Source: Udeniomyces pyricola (lineage: Eukaryota > Basidiomycota > Tremellomycetes > Cystofilobasidiales > Mrakiaceae). Taken from it: a stretch of 64,000 bases of DNA. The notes below the pieces were generated by a model that was not told where the DNA came from, did not search any database, and was given only the letters and a program-made list of their open reading frames with translations. Shown piece by piece: positions 10,149-21,170 of this stretch (position 1 is the stretch's first letter; the number at the start of each line of letters is the position of its first letter). Location of the stretch: the NCBI GenBank assembly GCA_039545295.1, contig BCIK01000012.1:744001-808000 (forward strand), written 5' to 3'. The position numbers were made by a program, and so were the translations under genes.

Positions 10149-11743
10149 ATGATCAAGGTCACTCCATCAACACCACTCGGCTCTCCCATCTTGCAACATC
10201 CGCAATTGCTTACACCATCCACTTGCCCTTCGGCTTCTATGGCCTCCACTCTCGTCACACCATTTTCGTTTCTGTTCAATCCATATAGATCTGGTCCATG
10301 AAGAAAGACTCCGAGGCTGCCGCCAAGAAGAAGCCAAAGGTCAACGCCGCTCAGCTCAGGGTTCAGAAAGGTACGCGCGCACGCGTCCCTTGTACCGGAT
10401 TCCCTTCTCACCATGGAAGCTCTCTCTCTCTCTGTACCTTCACGCGGTCGCTCGTCTCGACGATCAGTCCCGACCACAGAAATTAACAGAAGTGTGCATA
10501 TGCTCATACGACAAATTTGATTTCTTGCTCTCCCATCGCAAATCGTGCTCATGTAGACATCACCGAGCTCGACCTCCCCAACAATATCAAGACAATCTTC
10601 CCCGATCCTGCCGACATTCTTAACTTTGAGCTTACTATCGACCCGGATGAGGGTAGGTCATCCATTTTATCACTTCCCAAATGTCCCGAATTGACGATGT
10701 CTCTATTCCAGGTGAAGCGGGAGCATCCTGCGTGGCGTAGTCAATAGCTGATACGATGCTTAATCCCGTTGTCGCCGACTTGTTCCCCTGCTGTCCCGAT
10801 CCCTCTCATCTATCGCAAAGGCATGTACAAGGGAGGACACTTCAAATTTACCTTCAACATCAGCACCAACTACCCTCACGAGCCACCCAAGGTTCGATGC
10901 ACTCAGAAGGTCCGATCGTTTCCGTTTCGTCTTGCGTCATCATTTCGTCCTTCCGCATCCCACATGTTCGACGACAGACCAGGATGTCGGCTTGACTGAT
11001 GCTGTGATCGACTTCGTACTTTTTTATGCAGATTTACCATCCCAACATCGACCTCGAAGGAGCTGTGTGCTTGAACTTGGTCAGTCTTGTAGTCTGCGTT
11101 CCTGTGCTGGCCTAGTCGCCTAACGACTTCATACTGACTTATGGTCTCTGTTTCTCGTCTTCTGTAGCTTGTATGTCCTGTTTCATGGGTCAACATCAAC
11201 CCCCTTTGACTAAATGCTTTAGCTGACGAAGATATGTATGAACACTTTGTGGTCCGCAGCGTGAGGACTGGAAGCCGGTCTTGAACCTCAACGCCATCAT
11301 GGTTGGTTCGCCTGTCCTCAGCTATCGAGTTCACAGCGCGAATTAGTGCTGATCGCGACAATCAATCGTTCTTCGTTAGATCGGACTTCAATACCTTTTC
11401 CTCGAGCCCAACGCCGACGACCCTTTGAACAAAGGTTGGTCCTTTTTCGGTCCATGGTGATCTAGTTGTTCGGTTGAAGTCTACGCTTCGTTCTAACCGA
11501 CCTACTTGTTTGCCTTGTTCTTTTGCATTTTATTTCTTTAACTTACATCGTCAAATCCCCTTCATTGGTCCCATCTCTCTACCCTTGTGTCGTTGGCCGT
11601 GTGACGATTACGTTTACACTCCCTATCTAGATGCCGCCAAGGAGCTTCGATCGAACCGTGACCAGTTTGGTCAAAACGTCAAACTGTCCATGCAAGGCCG
11701 CTCGGTCCGAGGCGAGACGTTCGACAAGGTTCTGCTCAAGTAG
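10149..11743 (+). CDS. UBC12: NEDD8-conjugating enzyme UBC12 (UBE2M)
   Basis: E2 enzyme that accepts NEDD8/Rub1 from the E1 (Uba3-Ula1) and transfers it to cullins. Nine exons: 10149-10157, 10289-10370, 10557-10652, 10821-10909, 11032-11079, 11168-11170, 11260-11301, 11380-11434, 11631-11743; sum 537 nt, 178 residues, near the family length. The N-terminal MIK peptide that docks on the E1 is encoded by a 9-nt first exon. The core shows YPHEPPKVRC, YHPNIDLEG, catalytic Cys (about 105) in GAVCLN, REDWKPVLNLNAI and FLEPNADDPLNKDAA. The conserved run VCLNLLREDW needs a 3-nt exon between two introns. A divergent upstream region of 1.3 kb carries its promoter. Identification is secure; the microexon is the only unusual point. 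Confidence 0.95.
11168..11170 (+). other. 3-nt microexon in UBC12
   Basis: CTT flanked by acceptor TTCTGTAG and donor GTATGTCC. It supplies one Leu between VCLNL and REDWKP; UBC12 proteins have two hydrophobic residues here (human VCLNILREDW). The neighbouring introns would be 88 and 89 nt. Skipping it leaves the frame open but removes one conserved residue next to the active-site Cys. Not proven without cDNA. One alternative is that the upstream exon extends to a second donor, adding V-S-L. Confidence 0.7.
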
Positions 11744-12362
11744 AAGAACGTTTTACATTCACATCCATTGCGCTTCCCTGTATTTTCTAGCTGTGTACTG
11801 GTCGCGTTCAGCCGTGGTCATGCAAGGGTGATATCATTCCTGCCAACCACGTTTGGATCGTTCCCTTGGGTTAGATGTCCACCTGCCAGCGTTAGATGTC
11901 GCGTGTCTCCCCCCACCCTTTGGCTTCTATCCCTACTTACCTCTGCATTACCGCCTGCGCTTCGTTTTTTTTTTTTTAGTCATGTGCTCTCTTTCCATTA
12001 TGTTTCTACCCTGTCACCGATATTTTCGACCCTTCCCTCCACCGCCCCCCCGCCCCCCTTTCTTTCCTCTCTTCCCTGTTTCATTCGACGATGACGTATC
12101 ACGCCTTCTTGGCCCATCTAGTTGGCTCATACATGCTCTGAATCCATTTTCATCATGGTCACATGAACCATGAACCTGTGTTCACTTTTGAGAGAAAACC
12201 AAGAAGAGTGTACCTCGCGTTGAATGAACGATTTGTTAAATCGATGTGAGGTGATCGATCGCATGATTAATATGCGTATATCTTGGTATATCCAATCAGC
12301 CCGGCCGTGGCGCTGCGGTGATGTCCTATACCGGCGTTGACTGTTCTCTGTCTCTCAACGCA
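11744..12362. other. Intergenic region UBC12 to RidA
   Basis: Holds the UBC12 3' UTR and the RidA promoter. It is strongly pyrimidine-rich on the plus strand between about 11900 and 12110, including a T run and C-rich blocks. No coding frame supported. Confidence 0.5.
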
Positions 12363-13556
12363 ATGATTCGAACTGTCATCTCCTCTTTCTTTCCTACCCG
12401 ATCTATCGTCCCATCCTCCCGACTTATCTCTCGCATCAATCTCCGAACCATGTCCTCTGCTCCTTACACCGTCGTTTCTACCGAGGGTACGCGCTTCTAG
12501 TTCACTATCGCCCGCGACTTGAGATGGGTCTTTCCCTCCTCCCATGGCTTCGATTGCATCGGACGAGCTTTCCGTTCCTCTGCAGTTTCCAAAATCTCTG
12601 CTGATGATTCGCCTCTTTTTGATCTATCTCATTGTCCGATCTATGATGGATGACCATATTGATGATGTTGTAGATGCCCCATCCGCCATCGGCCCTTACT
12701 CCCAAGCCGTCAAGTACAATGGCCTCGTCTACACCTCTGGTGCAATCCCGCTCGACCCCAAGTCGGTGCGTCACTTCTCTCGCTCGCTCGCTCACCCAAA
12801 AGTGTGCTGCTTCCTTGTGACTTATGCATCGAAATGATGGTTAATGTTTGTATGTGTTGGAATCTAGATGACGGTTGTCGAGGGCGCGATTGAAGAGCAG
12901 ACCGTGAGTTCCCCTTGCTTTTCTGTAGATGAAGCCGGAAACCCTAGCTAGGGAGGTGTAGACCTATTGTCATCATCAGCATCTCTCCGATTTTTCCTAC
13001 TCCCCTCCCTTCCCCCTTTGTTCTGTGTCCCCTCTCAAACGGATCTCCGAGATCCAACATCATTTATCCCGCGTCCAGAAGAGCTCATCTGTTTTCGTTT
13101 CTTCCTCCCCTGAATGGTTGTCTTGTGACCCGTGCGATGGATATCGAAAACCAGGAGCAAGCCCTCAAGAACCTCGGCGCCGTCCTCAAAGCATCGGGTT
13201 CTTCTCCCGAGAAAGTCCTCAAGACGACTGTCTTCCTCAAATCGTTCGTGCCCCCCTCCCCTCTGCTTCCTTCCTTTCTTTCTACTCTCTTGTGCATAGC
13301 TTCACGTCCTCCTACCATCTTGGATGTGAAAGCATCGGAAAGGTACCAGACGGACAGTTGCCTAAGGGTTCAACAGACCATTCGACGATGAGGACGTGTC
13401 CCTTCTGGATTCTTCTCCCTTTCTTTTTTCTTTTTCTTTTTTTTTACACTCATGATATCGAATTAGTCACATCGTCTCCGTACTCTACTTCGTACACCAA
13501 TATGACAACAACGAAATTTAACATATCGAATATGCATCCCCTTTATCATCATACAA

Positions 13557-13596
<40 letters not shown>

Positions 13597-14242
13597 AGGA
13601 TGAACGACTTTGTCGCTTTCAACGGTCTCTACGAAAAGGTTTGCTTCTTCTCCCTTTCTCTTTCTTCTCTTTTTCCCCCTTGTTATCTTCTGCTTTTGAA
13701 TCTGACCGATTGATTCAACCGTTCTCTTGACCGTTCACGCACCCACTCCTTGACCTGGAACCCAACTACTTTCCATCCATCTCCCGTCCGTCCTTAACTC
13801 CGGGTTCTCTCTCTTCTCCTCCCTCTCCTCTTCGTTTCTTTCATTCCTCATCAACAAAAAAAAAACTATAAAAAAAACTCACATGGTCAAATCTAGTTCT
13901 TTGCGCCCAACAAGCCTTCGAGGTCATGTGTCGAGGTGGCTCGATTGCCCAAAGACGTCTTGGTCGAGATTGAAGTAAGCTTTCGAGAGTTTTCCCACTC
14001 CTCTCTTCTCTCTCTTTTCCTTTCCCCCTCCCCCCTCTTTGCTTTCTTTCTTTCTCTTTTTTTTCTTTTTCACTTCCCCTCCCCCCTCTCTCTTTTTTTT
14101 TCCTCCTCGTTAGGGAGTCAAATGCATTCGGCGTGATGCTGTACAGGTCCGTCTGAAGAAGTGCATCAAACAAGCTAACAATTGGTTATTATGCTTTTTT
14201 TTTTCTTTCCTTTTCTCACAGTGTGTTGCCGTGGCGGAGTAA
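12363..14242 (+). CDS. MMF1: RidA/YjgF/UK114 family reactive-intermediate deaminase (Mmf1/Hmf1-like)
   Basis: Hydrolyses reactive enamine/imine intermediates released by PLP enzymes such as threonine dehydratase, protecting branched-chain amino-acid metabolism. Seven exons: 12363-12486, 12674-12765, 12868-12903, 13155-13243, 13599-13638, 13897-13974, 14222-14242; sum 480 nt, 159 residues. Family signatures: [22 protein letters not shown] near the N-terminus of the core (split here by description only), [23 protein letters not shown], and [18 protein letters not shown] at the end, with the substrate-binding Arg. The first 29 residues are Arg/Ser/Ile-rich and acid-free like a mitochondrial presequence; Met30 (12450) begins the ordinary cytosolic form. 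The intron before exon 5 ends in A38 then CAG. A 33-nt in-frame possible cassette exon lies in the last intron. Confidence 0.93.
13558..13595 (+). repeat. A38 homopolymer abutting an intron acceptor
   Basis: Thirty-eight adenines followed directly by CAG, the acceptor of RidA intron 4. The usual position of a polypyrimidine tract is thus all purine. The reading frame across the junction (FLKS-MNDFVAF) confirms the acceptor. Confidence 0.9.
14114..14146 (+). other. Possible 33-nt cassette exon in RidA
   Basis: A segment bounded by a TTAG acceptor and a GTCCGT donor inside the last RidA intron. It is 33 nt, open in the joining frame, and would insert [11 protein letters not shown] between VEIE and CVAV. 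The family normally reads VEIECVAV without an insert, so I left it out of the main model. Confidence 0.3.
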
Positions 14243-14703
14243 AGGAATCATAAATGGCTAGAAAGTGATTGCTAAGGGGTTGGTAAGTTGGATTTACGGG
14301 TGATGGTGATGATGATGATGATGATGATGATATGGTGCCGATTAGAGGCAAGTCCATACTAGCTGTGAATGAGTCAAGCAAATCGTCGACGAGAGGAAGC
14401 GGAGGAAGGCCCGGGGTGTCAATTGGCATCCAGACAGAAGATCGACTGGCTATCTCCCAACCGGTCCCCCCCGCCGCACTGTTACGTGAGAAGGAATGAG
14501 GACAGGGGAAGAAAAATCGAGGCGAACGTCATATCCATCAATGCATTCTACAGAACCCCCTCTGCAAAATCCCTCTAACACGATATCTCCTTTGCATGGA
14601 TCCCGCTCTGCCCCTTCCTCGATGCTATGTTATTACGCTTCCCTTACACTCCATTCCTCCTCTCTCTCTCTCTCTCTCTCTCTCCTGTTTGTTTTGGCCT
14701 CTT
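14243..14703. other. Convergent intergenic region RidA / bL9m
   Basis: Between two convergent stop codons. It contains a GAT trinucleotide repeat (about 14299-14330) and a TC dinucleotide repeat (about 14656-14684). Probably 3' UTRs of both genes. Confidence 0.55.
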
Positions 14704-15831
14704 TCAAGCCGTCGGTGCATCCAACGCCTCAAACTTCCTCAACTCCTCCTCCCTCTTCAACAAATGAGCATATGCCGCTTCCTCCTTCTCAACAACCTTA
14801 ATCCTCTCTTTCTCCACCATCCTCACCAACTCCAACCGACTCGGCAACCCTTTCCTAAACGTCGACATCTTGTTCCGCTTTAGTTCGCTCAACTTGAGGA
14901 TCGGAGCTGAATCGGCAACGGTGGTGAGGAAAGAGGTGTTGTTGTGGAGGTATTGACGCATGGGTTGGGCGTCGGGATGGGGGATGATGGGAACTCCGCC
15001 TGAGTCACGAACGATAGGGACGACAGTTGAGACCCATGGGGTGGAGAAGTGACGGAAAACGGGAACTCGATGCATAGCGACGATATCACCTATGGGGATG
15101 TATGTTGAGTTGTTCGTGTGGAAGAACATGGATTTCAGATCGTATGAAGGGGAACGAAAGTCGGGAGGAGGGAAGGGAAAGGGGGGGGGGAGGGAGAGCG
15201 CGAAGATACCGCATGTAACAGAGTGGGTCAGACAAGGCTCAAGATCAGTTCCTATTCGAACATGACGCCATCTCCTTGATCTATCAACAAGCAAAAAAAA
15301 GGGGAGGAGAAGAGGGCAAGGATCACAAAGAGAAGAGAGAAAGAAAGAGAGAAAGGAAGCAGCAACCCCCCCAAAAAACGGACGGACCGACCTTTCTTGC
15401 CATACGCGGCTTCGTCCTTGAGCATCATGACGGGGATCGTCCGCTTGTTGCTCGCGTACTTTTTCGGGTTCTCGATGGGGAACCTCAGACCTCGGGCGAG
15501 TTTGGATTTGTGACGCTAATGATGGATGAGGAGGAGGAGAAAGAGGAGGATGAAAAATTGAGCGGGAGATGGGGAAAGACGATGGAATCGATTTAGTACG
15601 CGTCGTTCGTTTGAAAGAGTGAGGGACAAGAAAGGGAGGGAAGGGAGAGAGGGACAAGGGCAGGAAAGGGATGGAGTAGAGTGATGAGTGGGTGGAGCAA
15701 GGTGTTGCTGTTGAGCACTCGATTGGACAGTCAAGAACATCAAAGAGGACACCTACGCATAGTGAAGGGGCAGAGCATGCTGAAGAGGAAGAGGCAGAGG
15801 CCGAGACGAGCGAAGGGCGGAGAAAGGACAT
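14704..15831 (-). CDS. Mitochondrial ribosomal protein bL9 (bL9m)
   Basis: Large-subunit mitoribosomal protein of the bacterial L9 family. Three exons, 15831-15757, 15515-15392 and 15089-14704, sum to 585 nt (194 residues). The first 25 residues (MSFLRPSLVSASASSSSAC...) look like a mitochondrial presequence. RHKSKLARGLRFPIENP leads into the L9 core: IPVMMLKDEAAYGKKGDIV, where GKKGD is the family hallmark, followed by VFRHF where bacterial L9 has its RNA-binding loop. The C-terminal part is helical and charged (MVEKERIKVVEKEEAAYAHL), which does not resemble the bacterial C-terminal domain. The GKKG-D motif is assembled across an intron; alternative nearby acceptors give stops. Identity to bL9m is inferred from this motif and the presequence. 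Confidence 0.82.
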   Translation of the reverse strand: MSFLRPSLVSASASSSSACSAPSLCVGVLFDVLDCPIECSTATPCSTHSSLYSIPFLPLSLSPFPPFLVPHSFKRTTRTKSIPSSFPISRSIFHPPLSPPPHPSLASQIQTRPRSEVPHREPEKVREQQADDPRHDAQGRSRVWQERSVRPFFGGVAASFLSFFLSSLCDPCPLLLPFFLLVDRSRRWRHVRIGTDLEPCLTHSVTCGIFALSLPPPFPFPPPDFRSPSYDLKSMFFHTNNSTYIPIGDIVAMHRVPVFRHFSTPWVSTVVPIVRDSGGVPIIPHPDAQPMRQYLHNNTSFLTTVADSAPILKLSELKRNKMSTFRKGLPSRLELVRMVEKERIKVVEKEEAAYAHLLKREEELRKFEALDAPTA

Positions 15832-16411
15832 GGTGCTGGCAAGTGGGTGGTGGTTTCGACGACGTGAGGACGATCGGTTGTCCAGGGAGTTCAAGTCAGT
15901 CAGTCGGCCAGATCAGCGTGTGATATATAAACAGTCATAAGCGACCACAATCAAGCAGGTATACATATATATATATATAAGCACGCGCTTCTTTCTCTCA
16001 TTTTTCATACATGTATAACACATGTGTCACTCGCACAATTTACCCATGCTCATTTTCCTACGCCGCGTGACCTCTGACTACGTCCCACGCACGCACTTCA
16101 GTTGCACGTGTTGAATTCGCCATGATTGGCTAATGGCATGTACGAAGAATAGGCATACTTGACACGACGTAAAAGCCAAAACTAGAATTAGATAACTTGA
16201 ACCAGGATGTTGGTGGTGAATACAAAGGGATAATGAAGGGGGGATTACTAGCTAGTTATACATCAAAATGAACCATAAGGGCGAAAGAAAAAGTAAAACG
16301 GACGACTCAAGAACACTCTGCACACAAGAGTACCAACCGGTCCCCTAACACCCCCATCACCTACTCCTTTCCCCCCCCCCTTCGCCCCCTCTCCCCCGCT
16401 TCTATAGATAC
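15832..16411. other. Intergenic region bL9m to GT32 gene
   Basis: Upstream of bL9m and downstream of the GT32 gene. It contains an AT dinucleotide patch near 15964-15979 and a C homopolymer just before 16381. No coding frame supported. Confidence 0.5.
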
Positions 16412-18092
16412 TCAAGCCTTCTCTCTCAAGCTATCCTCGGCAAACTGCCCTCTTCCACGACCCTCCTCAACCTTCCTCTCTTGGTTTGATCCAACACGGG
16501 CGTCTCTCTTGGAGCTCAAGATGCACATCCGGACCCAAGCGCTCAACGCCGCCAAGCTCCCGGCCAAGATGGCCAGCGCAACCCATTGGAGGGCTCCACT
16601 ACCTACGACGACCTTCATCAATTCAATGGCCCTTCCGAGCGCAAGGATGGCTCTCGCATCGCCCTTGTGCCAACTACTCGCGCCGAGATGCGTAAAGATG
16701 GGCGTCGTGACGTGGCCGTTGAGTTTGTAAGCTTGGGGTAGAACGAAAAGGGAACGGTGCACAGGTGAAGCGAGGTGAAGGGACGAGAAAAAATGACATC
16801 CGGTCGACATCATGTTGCTAATGTAGGGCGAGCCAAACCATGCCATATCGTACGCTACAACTACAAGGGACAACGCAAAAAAAATCAGAACCAAAAGCAA
16901 ACGAAAACGTCCATGGACACGAATAGCTTCACGACGTTAGCCGGGTACCGATCAAGGTACTACGTAATGAGACGAAGAGGATACGTACTGTGCGATATGA
17001 GGTCGGAAAAGAATGGATGGCTAGGTCGGGCAACGATGAAAGCATTATTGACGCCGGCCTGAAGAGGTAGAGCGAAGCAAAGTGCAGACATCCATGACAC
17101 GACTCAGCAAGGTCCGCTCATGTAAAGACACAGTCAGAGGCACGTCACGTACTGGGTTGGCTGGCGGTGTGACAAAAGGGACTGTGAGGAAACTGTCGAG
17201 CGGTTTCCTGGGGGGCATTACGATGCAAAGGGGCCGCTCGTCAGCCAGCTGACGTAATCATCATCGGCCTTTTTTTGCCTTCCAAGGGCAAGAAGGGAGA
17301 AGTTGTGTCGACTTACCTGCAGAGGAGGTCGAGATCAAGCCAGATACCACCAAAGTGATGCAAGAGGAGGTATCTCAAGATGTTGGATCGTTGGATCTCT
17401 GAGCCGGAGAACGGTGTTTGGTAGAAATAACAAAACGAAGAAAGCCAAAAAAAAAAAAAGGATGACGAGGTCAGCTCTCCCATTCGTCCCCNCCCCCCCC
17501 CCCCCCCCNCCCTTATTTCTCCTGCAGGGTGCAAAATGTTTCATTTGTCTTTGACGCTTAAAACAAAGCAAATCAAGAATAGCGACGTACCCTGATGATA
17601 ACCTCGGTATGTATCGTACAGATCTGGGTAGGTCTTATTGACGAATGCGTTGGCCGAATCGTCATCCCACAGAAGAAACTCCCAACCTCGCTCTGCCGGC
17701 ATGAGGGACATGCAGCCGGCTCTCGCATCCTCCCATTGAGGACGCATAGCAAGAGAGCCGAGTCGTGCTTGATGAATGATACGAGGAACCACCTCCTTGG
17801 CCCCTTCAGGTGCCTTGAGATTGGCGAGGTCAAACGAAGCTGCAAAGACGGCAGAGTCAAACTCCGGATCAGGCGTGGTGGTCGCGTTCAAGGTCCTGAG
17901 CGAGCCGGATGGGATCGAGGATGGACCACCCAGGATGGTCAAAGGTGTGAAGGGGGCTAGGAGGAAGCCCTGAGCGAGGAAGATACTGGCCGATATGCGA
18001 TGGGCGAAGAGCAAGCAAAGAAGGAGGACGAAGCCGAGTGAGGTCAAGAGAATGAGGACTCGGCGTGGCTTTTTGAACAGGTTGAGCGACAT
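16412..18092 (-). CDS. GT32-family glycosyltransferase, inositol-phosphoceramide mannosyltransferase-like
   Basis: Golgi type II membrane glycosyltransferase of the DXD family that includes Sur1/Csh1 (mannosylation of inositol phosphoceramide) and Och1. Five exons: 18092-17591, 17398-17317, 17207-17153, 17058-16989, 16854-16412; sum 1152 nt, 383 residues. A short basic tail precedes a membrane helix (about 11-32). Core motifs: PRIIHQ, W-E-F-L-L-WDDD, then EIQRSNILRYLLLHHFGG and the metal-binding LDLDLL (Asp188, Asp190). Downstream, GVNNAFIVARPSHPFF and SPYISNMMSTGCHFF, then HLGASSWHKGDA, fit Sur1-like enzymes. A second hydrophobic helix near the C-terminus is typical of that subgroup. It shares a 1.3-kb divergent region with the oxidoreductase gene. 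The exact acceptor substrate cannot be read. Confidence 0.88.
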
Positions 18093-19381
18093 GATAGGTT
18101 GGCGAACGGAACGGAGCAGTAAGGGGAGAACCTGTGGGACCAGGCCGTTGGGGATGATGTGTAGTCGTGGAGTAAAGTACGGGCAGAGAGGGTGAGGGGG
18201 TAGATAGCTTGCTGGAACAAGGTGAGAAACGACTGGTATGGTCTGCAAACTTGATGAACAACCCAAGAAGCCTCTTCGTTAGGCCCGGTATATCAACGGA
18301 TGCCTTAAGCAACAAGACCCAGAGGTCTGGATTTGCCAACAATTCGGTCGACGCTAACGTAAGCATCCACTCGTTTACAGGGGGAATAAGGTCAGGTAGA
18401 GGACGAATCGCTTGGCATCATTGGCTAACTTTCAAATCGGTCGACGCGTTCCGTTGGACGCTTACGCAATCGACTCGGGCGGATTCTTCCCCCTCTACCT
18501 GGCGGCCGAGCTGTATGACGAATGTTCGCCAAAGATCATGCAAGGCTTGTCGGGCTTATTGAGGTAGGTCTGACCTCGTTCTCATGTCCAGGAGCTGTAG
18601 AGGCCGAGGCACCTGGTCAGAGTCTGTGTGCAAGCGACAGGAGGTTGATGAGCGTTGGACGTTGGAGCAAGTTAGTTTGATTGAGTCTCGCGCTTCGAGA
18701 CGCGCTCGCGGAATGGATGTTCACGCGTTCGACGCGTCTCTGACGCGAGACCCGATCAGTACTTGGCCCGACACGCTCGACGGCCGACACGTGCGCCGAC
18801 GTCCGACAGTGCGACAAAGCTTGGATTCGAAGAATCGAAGAGCCGGTGTCCGACGCGCGACGTCCGACGATGAGAAGATCTGCCGGCAGCCATCAAACAA
18901 AACCAATCATCGGTCAGATCAGGCATCTCTGAGCAGATCTCACCGGCTCACCTTGAGCATTCGTAATTTGTAAGAAACCATCACGCATTTCGGATCACCT
19001 GCGATCACCAACGTCGGCGCGTCAATAAATGAGCGCGATTTGACATTATGATCATCAGCATGCAGCTGATACAGGATCCTCACATCACGATGTCGCGACA
19101 GAAAGAAGGTCTGCTCAGTACAGTCAAGCCCTTCTGGGTCAAAAGCTCTGTTCATGAACGTGACGTAGGAAGTCATCGGAGCGCCGGAAGCCGCTTCCTT
19201 GATTTTGGAGGGACCAGCGCACCCAGCGCAGGGACGAGGGGATCTCCACTATCAAGCTTCCCTTCCTGTAAGCAAGACGGCTGTTTACCATACCTAGCCT
19301 CCACCTCACCTCGCCACTTGCTGCCCATTCCACCCCTTGACTCTCCTCTACATCATTTCTTCCCTTACGTCTCGCAGAATT
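18093..19381. other. Divergent intergenic region GT32 / FAD oxidoreductase
   Basis: About 1.3 kb between divergent starts. The frame above the GT32 start codon is open for some 170 nt, so a longer N-terminus is possible but starts without family support. The part from 18680 to 18880 is rich in CG dinucleotides within repeated GACGCG/TCCGACG words. No supported gene. Confidence 0.5.
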
Positions 19382-21170
19382 ATGACCGCTGCATCCACCC
19401 AGGAAAAGAAGCACATCGTCTTGATTGGCGGCGGCATCGTCGGAGCTTCAACGGGTCAGCTCTGCTTACGCGTTATCTGTGCCACATGAATCTACGTCTT
19501 CGCATCTCTGACGCTTGGCCACGAATACATCCCTCGTTTGTTTTTCTGAACACACACACACATTCACTCCAACCAGCCTATTACCTCTCTCGTCATGCCA
19601 ATTACTCTCCTGACACGCACTCCCTCACGATCATTGATTCGACATCTATCGCCGCCGCCGCAAGTGGCAAAGCCGGCGGTCTCCTTGCCGACAAAGGGTG
19701 GCATGGCTCAGCGACGGCGAGCCTGGCTGAACTCTCATTCAACCTACACGAACAACTTGCCAAAGAACATGGCGGAGTAGAGAAGTGGGGCTATAGACGG
19801 CTCGATGTCGTGGGGTTGCAAGCCGATCTCAGCAGGAAGTCGAAGGGCAACAAGGGTGGAAAGGGAACCGAGGGACATAAAGGCCTCCACGGCTGGCTTG
19901 GCCAGGAGCTTGTTGATGGGATGCGTATCAGAGAACTTGGAACGGTGAGTCAGATCGTTTGAACTTCAAAGTACCGCGAATGCGTCGTCTTGTTTGAAAC
20001 CTCGCCTGACAATCGTAGCTAATAAATTTGAGGACATATTTTCTCTCTCTCGGCTACCTAGGTCAAGACTAACGCTCAAGTTCACCCCCGACTCCTGACT
20101 GAAGAACTTGCTCGGCTATCGGGTGCCAATATTGTCATTGCCGAGGCTCGAAGCATGGAGCTCGACGACGAGACCCATCGCGTGAAGAGTGTTGGCATTG
20201 TAGCCAGAGACGGTCAGCAAAGCTCCTTACCGGCCGACGAAGTCGTGATCGGTGCTGGGCCTTGGACGGGCAAACTTGCCAAGCTACTGCTAGGGAACAA
20301 GATTGGAGGCAAGCTCGGCGTCAGCGGTTCGCGGGCGCATTCCATCGTGATCAAGACAAAGGAAGGGGTGGAGGTCTCGCCTCGTACGTATAGGTCGGCG
20401 TTCTGGTGGAGCATTACCATGTCTATAATCCCTGATCGCATCCCATTGCGTTGTACCTTGCGTCCCATTCAATTCCCTTAGATGCTCTATTCACCTCACT
20501 TACCCTCCCAGATGGCAGCGCGTCTGAGCCAGAGCTCTATCCCCGACCGGACGGTACTGTCTACCTCTGTGGACCGACCGACGACGAGCCCCTTCCAGCA
20601 TCTGCAGCCCAAGTTGGCGTTGACACCGAGGCCATCTCCCAACTCTCTAAGGAGGCGCTTGCTTTGTCCCATCACTTCACAGGCGATGATATCGTTGCTC
20701 GACAGGCATGCTACCTGCCTCTTGCCGATCGGGGTGAGTATTCTGTTCGCATTGGTCGCGCTGCCTAGCAGACATCGGCAGAGTCTGACTTCTGATCGTA
20801 TATTCATCATCTTGTCGGTCCACTTGATCTGGTGTCTGTAATCAATTAGGCACTCCACTCGTCGGTAAAGTTCGGGGAGTCGAAGGTGTTTGGGTTGGGT
20901 CCGGGGTAAGTGCAAGAATCTCACCTTTCACGCTTCTGCGTCCACCTTAATTTCGTCTGTCACTTGGCTCGCTTAGGAAAGCATGCGAACATGCGCCATG
21001 CGTCATACGTCGTGTGTTAGTCTTAGACTGATTTGCGGATGCTGCGTTTTCATACTTAGCTGTCTTGCTGGGGAATCACTCAAGGGCCCGGGACGGGTGC
21101 GTGCCTGGCCCAAGGTATCATGGAAGGCAAGGTGACTCTCGCCAACATCAGTAAACTTGCTCCCCCTTAG
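19382..21170 (+). CDS. FAD-dependent amino-acid-oxidase-fold oxidoreductase (TDA3-like)
   Basis: DAO-superfamily flavoprotein resembling yeast Tda3, a putative FAD oxidoreductase of uncertain substrate linked to endosome-to-Golgi trafficking. Six exons: 19382-19454, 19577-19944, 20062-20383, 20482-20733, 20850-20905, 21060-21170; sum 1182 nt, 393 residues. The N-terminal HIVLIGGGIVGAST is a Rossmann GxGxxG dinucleotide site. AASGKAGGLLADKGW follows, then ADEVVIGAGPWTGKLAKLL, a second FAD contact, and near the end CWGITQGPGTGACLAQGI, which binds the flavin and closes the fold. A Lys/Gly-rich insertion (KGNKGGKGTEGHKG) lies around residue 110-125. There is no signal peptide. The last acceptor was chosen because it puts CWGITQGPG in frame; an extra short exon before it cannot be excluded. 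Confidence 0.87.

Noticed and set aside
18680..18880. Repeated GACGCG/TCCGACG words as a protein-binding array
   Set aside because: The words are irregular in spacing and direction, and CG-rich words are common in this genome; not enough to call sites.
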